A stretch of 36,538 bases of DNA from Gemmatimonadota bacterium. GTDB taxonomy: Bacteria > Gemmatimonadota > Gemmatimonadetes > Gemmatimonadales > Gemmatimonadaceae. Location: the NCBI GenBank assembly GCA_003221805.1, contig QHUA01000108.1:1-36538 (forward strand). The letters run 5' to 3'. Both the position numbers and the translations under genes were made by a program. Positions 7,343 through 16,132 of this stretch are shown here, piece after piece; the stretch's first letter is position 1; every line of letters begins with the position of its first letter. The notes under the pieces are model-generated. The model had not been told where the DNA came from. It did no database searches and was given only the letters and a program-made list of their open reading frames with translations.

Positions 7343-8962
7343 GTGGACACCGGCCGCTACGCCAAACTCTTTCTCTCGGAGAGTCGCGAAAGTCTCACCG
7401 AGATCAACAACGCGCTGCTGGAGCTGGAGCGCGGTGGAGGCGATGCGGCCGTTGCCAGACTCTTTCGCGCCGTCCACACGATGAAGGGGATGGGCGCGGC
7501 GATGGGCTACACGTCGGTGGCGGATCTTTCCCACGAGCTCGAGACGTTGCTGGACAAGGTCAGAAACGGAGCCATCGTCGTCGGCCGGCCCGTGATCGAC
7601 ACGCTCTTCGCGGGAGTAGACTCACTGGAGCAAGCGGTGGACTTGGCGACCGCGCCGACTCCCCAGCAGCTGGATGTCACCAAAGTCATCGCTCGGATTC
7701 GTGAGACGGCGAGCCCCGAGGAGGTCACGCAGACCTTCACCTCGGAGTTCGCCATCGCTGCCGGTGAGAAGAAAATGCCGGCGCCCGCGTCGGACGTGCC
7801 GGCTCCTCTTCCAACCCAAAAAGCACCCCGTCATATACGCATCGAGTCCAAGCGGCTCGACACACTGATGAACGTGGTCGGAGAGCTGGTGATCGCTCGC
7901 GATCGCATCGCAAAGGTGGCGGAACGCCTTGGCGACGACGAGCTGGCAGAATCCATTCTGCGGGCCTCGCAGATTCTGGCCAATCTGCAGAACGAGATCA
8001 TGACCAGCCGGATGGTTCCCGTCTGGCAGGTGTTCGAGCGATTCCCGCGTGTCGTCCGCGATACCGCCAAAGCCTTGGGCAAAGAGGTCGACTTCAAGAT
8101 CGAAGGCCGCGAGATCGAGCTCGATCGCTCCATGCTCGACGAGATGGGTGAACCCGTGTTGCACCTCCTTCGCAACTCGCTCGATCACGGTATCGAGGCT
8201 CCCGCCGAGCGGGAGAAGAAAGGGAAGCCGCGCGTCGCGACGTTGATTCTGACGGCGGAGCGCGATCGCGCCACGGTGTTGATTCGCGTCACCGACGACG
8301 GACGCGGCATCGATCAAACGCGGGTGTTGCCGCGGGCGAAGAAGATGGGCCTCGTCGACAAGGAGACGACCAGGCTCACGGAGCAGGAGCTAGTGGCGAT
8401 CATCTCCCGGCCGGGCTTCTCCACCGCTGAAAAGGTGACGGAGATCTCCGGCCGCGGCGTCGGTTTCGACATCGTCGCGAACCGTGTTCGGGCACTCGGC
8501 GGGTCGCTCGAGGTGCACACCGACGCCGGACTCGGCACCAGCGTCAGCATGCGCCTGCCTCTCACACTCGCGATCTCGCGCGCGCTCCTGGCGAAAGTCC
8601 AGAAGGAGACGTATGCGATACCCCTTACCCACGTTCTGGAGACGTTCAGTCTTTCCAAGCCGATGTTACTGGAGTCGAAGGGCCGGCTGGTGGTGGCTAT
8701 TCGCGACGATCTTTTTCCGGCGATCTGGCTTCGTGAGCGTGTCGGCCTGCCACCGACGGAGAGCGCTGCAGCCGGCCAGGTCGTGCTCATCGAGCTGGCC
8801 GAGCGCAAAGCGGCGCTGATTGTAGATGAATTCGTTGGGCAGCAGGAAATCGTGGTCAAGCAATTCGATGGCGTGAACGACAGCAAAACTCTCTTCAGCG
8901 GCGCGACCATTCTTGGCGATGGCTCGCCCGCGCTCATCGTGGACGCTTCCAGTCTCCTCTGA
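7343..8962 (+). CDS. cheA: CheA chemotaxis histidine kinase
   Basis: A 539-residue class II histidine kinase. The N-terminal HPt domain carries the phosphorylated His45 (FRAVHTMKGMG). A linker of about 60 residues, with a Pro/Ala-rich part near 140-155, stands where a CheY-binding P2 domain would be, so P2 seems absent. The P3 dimerisation helices begin at HIRIESKRLDTLMNVVGELV. The P4 ATPase domain has Asn278 (N-box, HLLRNSLDHG), DDGRGID at 318-324 and GRGVGFD at 370-376. A CheW-like P5 domain completes the protein. It starts at GTG directly after cheY. All catalytic residues are intact, so the kinase should be active. Confidence 0.96.
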   Translation: MDTGRYAKLFLSESRESLTEINNALLELERGGGDAAVARLFRAVHTMKGMGAAMGYTSVADLSHELETLLDKVRNGAIVVGRPVIDTLFAGVDSLEQAVDLATAPTPQQLDVTKVIARIRETASPEEVTQTFTSEFAIAAGEKKMPAPASDVPAPLPTQKAPRHIRIESKRLDTLMNVVGELVIARDRIAKVAERLGDDELAESILRASQILANLQNEIMTSRMVPVWQVFERFPRVVRDTAKALGKEVDFKIEGREIELDRSMLDEMGEPVLHLLRNSLDHGIEAPAEREKKGKPRVATLILTAERDRATVLIRVTDDGRGIDQTRVLPRAKKMGLVDKETTRLTEQELVAIISRPGFSTAEKVTEISGRGVGFDIVANRVRALGGSLEVHTDAGLGTSVSMRLPLTLAISRALLAKVQKETYAIPLTHVLETFSLSKPMLLESKGRLVVAIRDDLFPAIWLRERVGLPPTESAAAGQVVLIELAERKAALIVDEFVGQQEIVVKQFDGVNDSKTLFSGATILGDGSPALIVDASSLL

Positions 8963-8963
8963 A

Positions 8964-9611
8964 ATGACCAATCCCCGCGACACACCATCTGGCGACAGCG
9001 GCACCACGCTCCTGAGCACAGCACGGCTCGACGCGCTCCGCGAAGTGGCAAACATCGGCGCCGGTCACGCCGCGACGGCTCTTTCAACTCTCACCGGCAC
9101 CCGCATCATGATCAGCGTGCCGATGGTCAACATCGTGCCACCGGGCGATTTCGTTCCCGAGCTCGAGCCGGGTGTGGAGATTGTCGCCGTCCAGATGGCG
9201 ATGAACGGGGACATCGCCGGCCAGACGGTCTTTCTGTTGGCGATCCCCGCCGGACTCCGACTCGCCGAGCGCATGCTGCGGCGGAAGCGCGGCACGTCAC
9301 CGAATCTTGGAAAGCTCGAGCAGTCCGCGCTCAACGAAGCGGGAAATATTCTCGCCGGCGCGTATCTTACAGCGCTCAGCGAGTTCCTCGACATGCGGTT
9401 GATGCTTTCGCCGCCACGCCTCATCACCGGAGAGGCTGGTATCGCGCTCAGCACACTCGGTGATCACGCCCCGCGAGTGGAGTCGCCGATTCTGTGCGTT
9501 GAGACCGAGTTTTTCCTCGAGGAGCCATCGGAGAGCCTGCATGGCTTCTTCCTGCTCGTCCCCGATCCGAAAGCATTCGACGCCATCTTCCGCGCGGTCC
9601 GAGTAGAGTAG
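8964..9611 (+). CDS. cheC: CheC-type CheY-P phosphatase
   Basis: A 215-residue CheC/CheX/FliY-family protein that dephosphorylates CheY-P. Both pseudo-repeat active sites are intact: Glu27-x2-Asn30 with Pro53, and Glu125-x2-Asn128 with Pro150/151. These fit the E-x2-N-x22-P signature. Length is typical of CheC and lacks the C-terminal CheW-like or FliN-like parts of CheV or FliY. The ATG at 8964 is 1 nt after the cheA stop; an open frame from 8913 inside cheA would add non-family residues. In Bacillus and Thermotoga CheC is activated by CheD, but no cheD is present here. It supplies the signal-termination step of the neighbouring cheA-cheY pathway. Confidence 0.92.
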   Translation: MTNPRDTPSGDSGTTLLSTARLDALREVANIGAGHAATALSTLTGTRIMISVPMVNIVPPGDFVPELEPGVEIVAVQMAMNGDIAGQTVFLLAIPAGLRLAERMLRRKRGTSPNLGKLEQSALNEAGNILAGAYLTALSEFLDMRLMLSPPRLITGEAGIALSTLGDHAPRVESPILCVETEFFLEEPSESLHGFFLLVPDPKAFDAIFRAVRVE

Positions 9612-9615
9612 TCTC

Positions 9616-12057
9616 ATGAGCCCAGCGGCAACTGCCCGCCCATCGGCAGCCGCGCACGGCGGTGAGATCGACATCCTCCGATCGTTCGCTCGTCGAATCG
9701 ATCCATCGGACGCGGGCGCCTACAACAATCTCGGAGTCTTCTATTTCAGAAAGGGACTGACCGAGGAAGCGATTGCTGCGTTCTCGCGCGCGCTGGCGCT
9801 CGACGAGCGTATGGGCGTGGCCCGCCGGAATCTAGAGATCGCCTATGGTGAAAGCGGGATTCTCGAGCGGCGCCTACAGGACCTGGAAGAGCGCCTGCGC
9901 ACCAACCCTGATGATCTCGAAGCTCTGGTTCAGAGCGGAATAGCCGAGAAGACAGCCGGACGTCTCGAGCGCGCACACTCGCTCTTCCAGCGGGCCATCG
10001 AGAAGGATCCGGACAGCTCGGTGCTCCACTTCCTGCTCGCGGAAACGCTGTACAACCGGGGTCTGCACGAAGAAGCGATGCGCTCGGTGAAGCGCTCGAT
10101 CGAGCTGAATCCCGAGAACCCGGACGCGCTTTACCTGATCGGATTCATTCTCGGCGATCTCGGCCGCGGTGAGGAGGCAGCGGAGGCGAACCGCCGCGCA
10201 GTGATGCTCAATCCGACGCTCGTCCGGGCGCAGGCTAACCTGTCGCTAGAGACGTACCGGCACGAAGTGACGCCGAGTCACCCGCAAAGGACTTCCGCCA
10301 GCGCGCACATCACTCTTGGCCGCGCGCTGCGACAGAAGGGCTACTTCCAGGAAGCGCTGCGCGAGTACGAGAAGGCGATGGAGGGCGGCGAAGGAAACGC
10401 CGAAGTGCTGATGGCGATGCTGGAGCTGTACCTGCTACAACGCAACACTGGCGCAGCCATCGCCACCGCGGATCGGTTCGCCCGCGAATTCTCGGCGACG
10501 GCAAAAACGTGGAACGGACGTGGTGTCGCCCTCCAGCTAGAGAGTCGTCACGCTGAAGCGGAACAGAGTTACACTCGTGCGCTGGAGATCGACTCGAGCT
10601 ACCCCTTCGCGCACAACAATCTCGGCGTTCTGCTCTGGCACAAGAGCGACACCAAGGGTGCGATCAACTCCTTTCGGCGAGCGTTACACACTCCGAATCC
10701 GCCGGTGGAAGCCCGACTCAACCTTGCGCTCGGGCTGTTTCGCCGTAAACACACCGAGCTCGCGCTCGAGGCCTATCGCCAGGTTCTGAGCTCCGCCCCC
10801 GAGCATCCAGTTGCGTGGAACGGTATCGGCCTGATCCTGGTCGATCTCGAGAAATACTCGGACGCGCGCAACGCCTTCGCGCGCGCAATCCAGGCCAATC
10901 CGGACTTCGCCGAGGCTCATTACAACATGAGCTTCACGCTCTCGAACCTCGGGGACTTTGCGGCCGCTTTACGCGAGACCAAGCGCGCGTTGGCGCTCGA
11001 CCCGATGTACACGCCGCAGAAGCTGGAGCTGGCGATCGAGCTGCCGCACGAGGAGATCCGCCTCACCGTTGCTCCGCCAATCACCGAAAAAGACGAGAGC
11101 GTCGATCACGTCGAGGATTTCCACTTCGATCCTGCCATCATCGAGGCGCTCTTCGCCGAGAAGCCGGCGCGTCTGACGCCGACTGGACAGAGCGCCATGA
11201 CGGGTTACACACTCGCCCGCGATCTGATCACCAAAGGATTGTACGATCGGGCCCAGGGTGAGATCGCGCGCGTTCTCGCGCGCGGCGGCGACAAGGTTCT
11301 CGGACTGGTGCTTGCCGGTGACGGCTTCGCCGCGCAGGGCCTGCACGGAGAAGCGCTGGAGCGCTACCGGCGCGCGCTCGACATGGAGGACTCGAATCCT
11401 TATGCGCGGCAGGGGATCGCTCGCTCGCTGCTGGCGCTTGGCCGCGCCGACGAGGCGCGCCCACACGCGGAAGCGCTGGTAGAGGTCGGAAGCACGGACG
11501 TCAACCTTCTCCTTCTTGCCACCGAAGCGCGGGTGGCGTCCCTGGACAAACCTGGTGCGCGCGAGATCCTGATAACGCTGCAGAAAAGCGAGGCGCGCAA
11601 CGCCAACGTCCTCAAGCGAGTGGGTGACTTGTACGCCGCCCTTGGCGACACGGACGAAGCGATCGGCGCGTACCGCAGCAGCCTCGGCATCGACGAGCGG
11701 CAGACCGAGACGAGAGTCTCACTGGGGCGGCTGCTCGCCAAAGCGGGGGACGACACTGCGGCAATCAGGGAGCTCGAGAGTGTCCTTGTCACGGCGCCCA
11801 ATCACGACATTGCAGTGGTGGAGCTCGTCGGGCCGTATCGTCGCACGGGTCGCTCGCGCAGCGCACTGCCGCGCATCGTTGCGCTCATTCGCCGTGACGT
11901 CTACCACTTCGCTGCACTGATCGCATTGGGCGAGATCCTGATCGATCTGGCGCGGGAGAATGACGCGCTGAAGGCATTCGAGCGAGTACTGCGCTTCGAC
12001 CCGAATCACTCGGAAGCGCTCCGGTATCGCCGGCTGCTTCTGCGAGGGCGCATCTGA
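9616..12057 (+). CDS. Large tetratricopeptide-repeat protein
   Basis: An 813-residue soluble TPR protein with no signal peptide or membrane helix. Repeats begin near residue 33 (AYNNLGVFYFRKGLTEEAIAAF) and continue to the C terminus, interrupted by an acidic, less regular section at about 480-530 that separates two TPR blocks. Clear units include AHNNLGVLLWHKSDTKGAIN and AWNGIGLILVDLEKYSDARN. TPR solenoids are protein-interaction scaffolds, and no enzyme domain is visible. The gene starts 4 nt after cheC and its stop shares one base with the next ATG. I infer a scaffold linking the Che proteins with the PATAN, roadblock and GTPase proteins; the specific partner is unknown. Confidence 0.85.
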   Translation: MSPAATARPSAAAHGGEIDILRSFARRIDPSDAGAYNNLGVFYFRKGLTEEAIAAFSRALALDERMGVARRNLEIAYGESGILERRLQDLEERLRTNPDDLEALVQSGIAEKTAGRLERAHSLFQRAIEKDPDSSVLHFLLAETLYNRGLHEEAMRSVKRSIELNPENPDALYLIGFILGDLGRGEEAAEANRRAVMLNPTLVRAQANLSLETYRHEVTPSHPQRTSASAHITLGRALRQKGYFQEALREYEKAMEGGEGNAEVLMAMLELYLLQRNTGAAIATADRFAREFSATAKTWNGRGVALQLESRHAEAEQSYTRALEIDSSYPFAHNNLGVLLWHKSDTKGAINSFRRALHTPNPPVEARLNLALGLFRRKHTELALEAYRQVLSSAPEHPVAWNGIGLILVDLEKYSDARNAFARAIQANPDFAEAHYNMSFTLSNLGDFAAALRETKRALALDPMYTPQKLELAIELPHEEIRLTVAPPITEKDESVDHVEDFHFDPAIIEALFAEKPARLTPTGQSAMTGYTLARDLITKGLYDRAQGEIARVLARGGDKVLGLVLAGDGFAAQGLHGEALERYRRALDMEDSNPYARQGIARSLLALGRADEARPHAEALVEVGSTDVNLLLLATEARVASLDKPGAREILITLQKSEARNANVLKRVGDLYAALGDTDEAIGAYRSSLGIDERQTETRVSLGRLLAKAGDDTAAIRELESVLVTAPNHDIAVVELVGPYRRTGRSRSALPRIVALIRRDVYHFAALIALGEILIDLARENDALKAFERVLRFDPNHSEALRYRRLLLRGRI

Positions 12058-12800
12058 TGGCGATCGAAGGCCCGCTGCGCGAGCTCGGCATCCACGACGT
12101 CTTCCAGCTGCTCGACCTGAGCCGGAAGACGGGTGTCCTGCGCGTGCATTCCCCGGAGCGAAACAACGAGGGAAGCGTGTTCTTCGATGCCGGCACCATC
12201 GTCGCGGCGACAATGAAGAGCAACCCGCATCTGCTCGGGACGATCCTCGAGCGCTCGGGAAAAGCGACCGCAGCGGATCTCGCGCGCGCCACGGCGATGC
12301 AGCGAGCCGGCGACAAACGAAGGGTCGGCGAGATCCTCGTCGCGCACGGCATCGTTACGCCGAGAGACATCGACCGGTTCATGCGGCAACAGATCGAGAC
12401 GGTGGTATTCGATCTGATGTCGTGGTCTGAAGGATTCTTTTCGTTCACCGAGGAGCCGCCGCGACCAATCCGCAAGGACATCGCCGTCAGGGTCAGCACC
12501 GAGTCGCTGCTGATGGAGGGCGCGCGACGCATTGACGAGTGGTCTCGCATGGCGGACAAGATCCCGGACGCCCGGGTCACGCCTCGCCTCGCGCCGCTCG
12601 ATGACGGGCCGGAGTCGTTCATAGACCTGCTGCCCCGCGAGTGGGAAGTGCTGTCGGTGATCGATGGCGAGAGGAATCTGCACGAGATAGCGAAAAGGCT
12701 GGTCCTACCCGAATTCGAGGTCGCGAAGATCATCTACGGAATGTTGAGCACCGGGCTGATCGAGATCGCGCCGCAGGAACATGACGCCGCCAGTGTCTGA
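12057..12800 (+). CDS. PATAN/DUF4388-domain protein with inserted GspE-N-like segment
   Basis: A 247-residue protein opening with the PATAN/DUF4388 pattern: IEGPLRELGIHDVFQLLDL, KTGVLRV, and GSVFFDAGTIVAA. Residues about 60-120 contain RRVGEILVAHGIVTPRDIDRF, which resembles the N-terminal domain of GspE/PilB-type ATPases. The C-terminal part (about 150-240) has ESLLMEGARRIDEWSRM and a winged-helix-like stretch ending FEVAKIIYGMLSTGL. The start and C-terminal sections are paralogous to the PATAN-TPR protein at 14831. PATAN proteins are best known from cyanobacterial PatA-type regulators and are widespread in myxobacteria. It overlaps the next gene by 20 nt. The role is inferred to be an adaptor in the GTPase module. 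Confidence 0.82.
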   Translation: MAIEGPLRELGIHDVFQLLDLSRKTGVLRVHSPERNNEGSVFFDAGTIVAATMKSNPHLLGTILERSGKATAADLARATAMQRAGDKRRVGEILVAHGIVTPRDIDRFMRQQIETVVFDLMSWSEGFFSFTEEPPRPIRKDIAVRVSTESLLMEGARRIDEWSRMADKIPDARVTPRLAPLDDGPESFIDLLPREWEVLSVIDGERNLHEIAKRLVLPEFEVAKIIYGMLSTGLIEIAPQEHDAASV

Positions 12801-13167
12801 GTCCGCACGGACGCTCTTCGCCACGGCGATCGGCGAGGCCGAGCAGACGGCGTTGCTCCTCGACTCGTCGGGGGCGCCGCTGGCGGGCAGCTACATCGAC
12901 CACCGCGGTCGCGACATCTCGGACGAGATCGGCGCAGCGCTGAGCGGCGTGAGCACGGAAGTCTCCCGGTCGATGCGGCTGCTTTCGATCGGTCGCTGGA
13001 CGGCAGTCGTCGTCGAGACTGACGCCGCAACGATCGCGCTTGCACCTGCCGCCGAGGATGCGGTCGTTCTGCTGGCATCGTCATCGACGGTGCCGCTCGG
13101 ACTCGTGCGCCGGGTGCTGACGCGGTCGGTCGCGCTGGCGATCAATTGGATGCGGGGTCGCGTATGA
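12781..13167 (+). CDS. Roadblock/LC7-like protein 1
   Basis: A 128-residue protein with the alternating strand-helix pattern of roadblock/LC7 domains: TALLLDSSGAPLAGSYID at about 22-39, a central helix, ATIALAPAAEDAVVLLASS, then a long C-terminal helix. Similarity is modest, so the fold assignment rests on pattern and context: three such genes precede an MglA-type GTPase. In Myxococcus and Thermus the roadblock protein MglB is the GAP or GEF of MglA. The ATG at 12781 lies within the end of the PATAN gene. The stop overlaps the next start (ATGA). Confidence 0.7.
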   Translation: MTPPVSESARTLFATAIGEAEQTALLLDSSGAPLAGSYIDHRGRDISDEIGAALSGVSTEVSRSMRLLSIGRWTAVVVETDAATIALAPAAEDAVVLLASSSTVPLGLVRRVLTRSVALAINWMRGRV

Positions 13168-13523
13168 AGGTGAGTCAGGTGGTCGCCACGCTATCGCACG
13201 TTCCCGGAGTCGTGGCGGCGATGGTTGTCGGCGCAGCCGATGGGCTGATTGTCGAGACGAGCGCGATGCTCGGCGCGACCGACGGCGGCAGCGATCCGAG
13301 GAAGCATACCGCGGCGCTGGCGGCCTATCTTTATGCGAAAGTAACCCGCGCTTCCGACGCAGCGCGTCTGGGCAAGCCCGCGTTCATGCGGTTGGAGGCG
13401 GAGATGGGTCACATCTGCGTCGTGGGGGCGCGCGACGTGGTACTCGTTACGATCGTCACTCCTGACGCCAACCTCGGACGAGTGAGACTCGACATGATGA
13501 CGGCAGCCAAGGGAGACCTGTGA
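13164..13523 (+). CDS. Roadblock/LC7-domain protein 2 (best MglB-like candidate)
   Basis: A 119-residue single roadblock domain. The opening VVATLSHVPGVVAAMVVGAADG and LIVETSA match the first helix and beta hairpin of the MglB/roadblock fold. The central helix carries AALAAYLYAKVTRASDAA, and the end FMRLEAEMGHICVV plus a final helix completes it. Of the three roadblock genes here this is the clearest. The ATG at 13164 overlaps the previous stop; an upstream ATG at 13146 would add six residues and is less likely given the coupling. The end overlaps the next gene as GTGA. I infer GAP, GEF or scaffold activity toward the GTPase at 14004. Confidence 0.78.
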   Translation: MKVSQVVATLSHVPGVVAAMVVGAADGLIVETSAMLGATDGGSDPRKHTAALAAYLYAKVTRASDAARLGKPAFMRLEAEMGHICVVGARDVVLVTIVTPDANLGRVRLDMMTAAKGDL

Positions 13524-14002
13524 CCGATCCGACAGTAGCCGAAGCCTGGGTTGCAGCGCCGCTCAGACGGCTGAAGGAAGATGCGCGTCTGATCTCGGGG
13601 GTTCTGCTCTATCCAACGGGCCGCGCCGTCGGTCAGTTCGGCTTTTCGAATGCCGCCGACGTAATGTCGATCTGCGCGCTCACCTCCGCGATCAATGCAT
13701 CCTCGCGCGAGCTGGGGCGCCAGCTCGATGGCAAGCCGTTCTACGAGCTGCATCACGCTGGCGCGGATCGCCAGGTATTCATGGCGCGCGCTACTTCGGG
13801 CGGCCAGGAATTTCTCTTCGTCGGTGTCTTCGATCGTGAGAGCTCGCTCGGTGTCGTCGAGATCTATTTCGCCGAATTCCAGAAGGCTCTCGAGAAATTG
13901 CGCCCGGAGAAACAGGTACCGGTGCCCGGGCCATCGGGCGATTTCGAGGGCGAGCTCAATCGGAGTCTCGACGCGCTCTTTGGTCCGATAGGAAAGCGCT
14001 AG
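13520..14002 (+). CDS. Roadblock/LC7-like protein 3
   Basis: A 160-residue protein starting at GTG, overlapping its neighbour by 4 nt. The first 125 residues show the roadblock order: a helix, then [20 protein letters not shown], a helix with [19 protein letters not shown], then [20 protein letters not shown] and a terminal helix. A tail of about 35 charged and Pro/Gly-rich residues follows. Similarity to the other two roadblock proteins is low, so they are not recent duplicates. Being immediately before the GTPase gene (1 nt gap), it is a good candidate for direct contact with it. The fold call is moderately secure; the function is inferred from position. Confidence 0.68.
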   Translation: MTDPTVAEAWVAAPLRRLKEDARLISGVLLYPTGRAVGQFGFSNAADVMSICALTSAINASSRELGRQLDGKPFYELHHAGADRQVFMARATSGGQEFLFVGVFDRESSLGVVEIYFAEFQKALEKLRPEKQVPVPGPSGDFEGELNRSLDALFGPIGKR

Positions 14003-14003
14003 G

Positions 14004-14609
14004 ATGTCGGTCGTCAATTACGGCACGCGCGAGATCACGTGCAAGATCGTTTACTATGGGCCGGGGAGATCGGGGAAGACGACGAATCTCCAGCACGTCT
14101 ACTCGAAATTGCCGGAGGAGCGTAAGGGGAAGATGGTCTCGCTGGCGACGGAGACCGATCGCACGCTGTTCTTCGACTTTCTTCCCCTCGACCTCGGTAC
14201 GATCTCCGGCTTCGCGACGCGCTTCCAGCTGTACACGGTTCCCGGGCAAGTCTATTACGCCGCCACGCGGAAGCTCGTGCTGCAGGGGGTCGACGGCGTC
14301 GTTTTCGTCGCCGACAGCCAGTCGCGTCAGTTGGCGGAAAACATCGAGAGCCTGCAGGACCTCCACGCCAATCTCGCCGACGAGGGACTGGATCCGCGGA
14401 CCATCCCGCTGGTGATGCAGTACAACAAACGCGATTTGCCCGCCGGCGAGATCAGCGCCATCGCAGACCTGGATGGGACGCTCAATTTTCGCGGCGTGCC
14501 CCATTTCTCGGCGACGGCGATCACTGGCAGCGGCGTGTTTGAGACCCTACGCAGCATCTCCAGCCTGGTGCTGTCGCGCCTGAGCGCGCCGGCTACCAAA
14601 GGCTCCTGA
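14004..14609 (+). CDS. mglA: MglA-like small Ras-type GTPase
   Basis: A 201-residue GTPase closely resembling Myxococcus xanthus MglA, the polarity switch for gliding and type IV pili. The P-loop is GPGRSGKT at 19-26. [17 protein letters not shown] includes Arg53, the G3-equivalent is T78-V-P-G-Q82, and G4 is NKRD at 141-144. As I recall, Arg53, Thr78 and Gln82 are the numbered functional residues of the Myxococcus protein, and they fall at the same numbers here. The ATG at 14004 is 1 nt after the third roadblock gene. All nucleotide-binding motifs are intact, so it should cycle GTP. The effector may be the adjacent TPR and PATAN proteins, pili or envelope machinery. Confidence 0.93.
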   Translation: MSVVNYGTREITCKIVYYGPGRSGKTTNLQHVYSKLPEERKGKMVSLATETDRTLFFDFLPLDLGTISGFATRFQLYTVPGQVYYAATRKLVLQGVDGVVFVADSQSRQLAENIESLQDLHANLADEGLDPRTIPLVMQYNKRDLPAGEISAIADLDGTLNFRGVPHFSATAITGSGVFETLRSISSLVLSRLSAPATKGS

Positions 14610-14611
14610 GA

Positions 14612-14830
14612 GTGGCGAAGGAAGCCGAGCAGAAAGCGGAAGAAGAGGGCGGCGAGTTCGCCGATTTCCTTGCCGATGTCAGCAAGGAGATCGCGCAGCG
14701 CGTCGAGTCGCTCGACAAGCGCGCCACACCGGCGGCAACGGAAAAAAAGAAGACGCCGGTCGTCGCCGATGCTGGAGTCATCGTCGAGTGGCCGAACGTC
14801 GCCGATCGGATGATCGAGGAGATGCGCTAA
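14612..14830 (+). CDS. Small charged hypothetical protein
   Basis: A 72-residue protein that I do not recognise. It starts at GTG 2 nt after the GTPase stop and abuts the ATG of the PATAN-TPR gene without a gap. The N-terminal half is Glu/Lys-rich and helical (KEAEQKAEEEGGEFADFLAD). The middle has a Lys run, and the C terminus has a compact motif, VIVEWPNVADRMIEEM. There is no signal peptide or membrane helix. Its spacing within a tightly coupled chain supports translation. It could be a small adaptor of the GTPase, but no family is evident. Confidence 0.6.
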   Translation: MAKEAEQKAEEEGGEFADFLADVSKEIAQRVESLDKRATPAATEKKKTPVVADAGVIVEWPNVADRMIEEMR

Positions 14831-16123
14831 ATGGCTATCAAAGGTAGCCTCAAGGAAGCGAGCCTCCCCGACGTCTTGCAGCTCCTGTCGATGGGAAAGA
14901 AAACCGGCTGCCTCGGCCTTTCCTTCCACGACAGCTTCGGCTCTATCTACTTCGACAATGGGCGCATCTGTCACGCAGCGATCGTAAACCGCCCTCTCGA
15001 CACAGAGAACGCCGTTTATACGCTGTTCACGTGGACGAGCGGCACTTTCAACTTCGAGCAGGGCGTCGAGCCGGAAGACGGCGCGGAGCGAGTTTCTGTC
15101 GATCCCCAATCGCTGCTGCTCGAGGGCGCGCGTCGCGTCGACGAGTGGTCATTGATCGAGAAGAAGATTCCAAGCTTCGATGTGGTCTTCAGCCTCGATC
15201 GACCCCGCCTGATGATGAATCGCGATCCGCTGTCACCGGAGCAGGAAGCGCTGCTGCCCCTGATAGATGGCCACCGCGACATCAACGGTCTGATTCGCGA
15301 TTCCGGGCTCGGCGAGTTCGAGGTTGGTAAAGCGCTGTACGGACTATTTAACACCAACTTCCTGCTCCCGGTCGGTCGTAAGCGTACAACCCCGACACTT
15401 CCCAGAAATGCCAGTCCTCTGGAGCGCCGCGAGCTGGCGAGTGCGTTGTACAGAGCGGGGATGCACGAGGAAGCGCAGCGCGAATTCCGGGCTCTGGTCG
15501 AGGAGGCTGCCGATCCCGTCGCGTCCTTTCACGTCGGACTGATCGCGCTGCGGCAGAAGGAATTGACCGGGGCAGTGAACGCATTTATGACAGCGGCGCC
15601 AAACGCTCCCAACAAGACAGCTTTGCTCCATAACCTCGCGCTGGCATACGAACAACTTGGCCAGTTGGAGAAGGCGCGATTGGTGATCGAGCGCGCGCTC
15701 ACCTCGGGCGGCAGCGGGGACCCGGTCATCCAGCTGGAGGCAGCCGTCATCGCGCTGCGACTGGCCGACTATCAGTCGGCGAAGGTTCGTTTGAGCGAGG
15801 CGCGCAGCCTTTGGACATCAAGTCCTCCGCCGGCCGTCTGGTTCCATTATGCGGCGCAGGTGGCGTCGGTAACGGACGATCCGGATCGCGAGATGCTGCT
15901 GCTCGCTGCGGCTACGGAAACTCATCCCGAGTCGCCAGTGCTCCTCAACAACCTCGCGGCTGGATATCTCAAGCGTGAGGACTTCGCGAATGCGCGCGAG
16001 GCCGCCGAGAAGGGCCTGGCGCTGGCCCCCGAGCTGCCGCAACTGCGGCGCAACCTTTCCGCCGCGCTGGAGGGAATAGCGCGCGTCGAGCGGAAGGGTA
16101 GCGAACCCTCAGCTCGTTCCTGA
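14831..16123 (+). CDS. PATAN/DUF4388 protein with C-terminal TPR repeats
   Basis: A 430-residue protein. Residues 1-75 form a PATAN/DUF4388 domain (LKEASLPDVLQLLSMGKKTG, GSIYFDNGRICHAAI). A linked region has QSLLLEGARRVDEWSLIEKK and a winged-helix-like LGEFEVGKALYGLF (to about 178). This is the same arrangement as the protein at 12057 but without the GspE-N-like insert. From about 195 to 425 there are TPR-like repeats (ALYRAGMHEEAQREFRALVE; LLHNLALAYEQLGQLEKARL; VLLNNLAAGYLKREDFANA). It is cytoplasmic with no catalytic motif. It sits between the GTPase block and cheR, so it may connect the two halves of the module. Confidence 0.82.
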   Translation: MAIKGSLKEASLPDVLQLLSMGKKTGCLGLSFHDSFGSIYFDNGRICHAAIVNRPLDTENAVYTLFTWTSGTFNFEQGVEPEDGAERVSVDPQSLLLEGARRVDEWSLIEKKIPSFDVVFSLDRPRLMMNRDPLSPEQEALLPLIDGHRDINGLIRDSGLGEFEVGKALYGLFNTNFLLPVGRKRTTPTLPRNASPLERRELASALYRAGMHEEAQREFRALVEEAADPVASFHVGLIALRQKELTGAVNAFMTAAPNAPNKTALLHNLALAYEQLGQLEKARLVIERALTSGGSGDPVIQLEAAVIALRLADYQSAKVRLSEARSLWTSSPPPAVWFHYAAQVASVTDDPDREMLLLAAATETHPESPVLLNNLAAGYLKREDFANAREAAEKGLALAPELPQLRRNLSAALEGIARVERKGSEPSARS

Positions 16124-16132
16124 GCCCACCAC

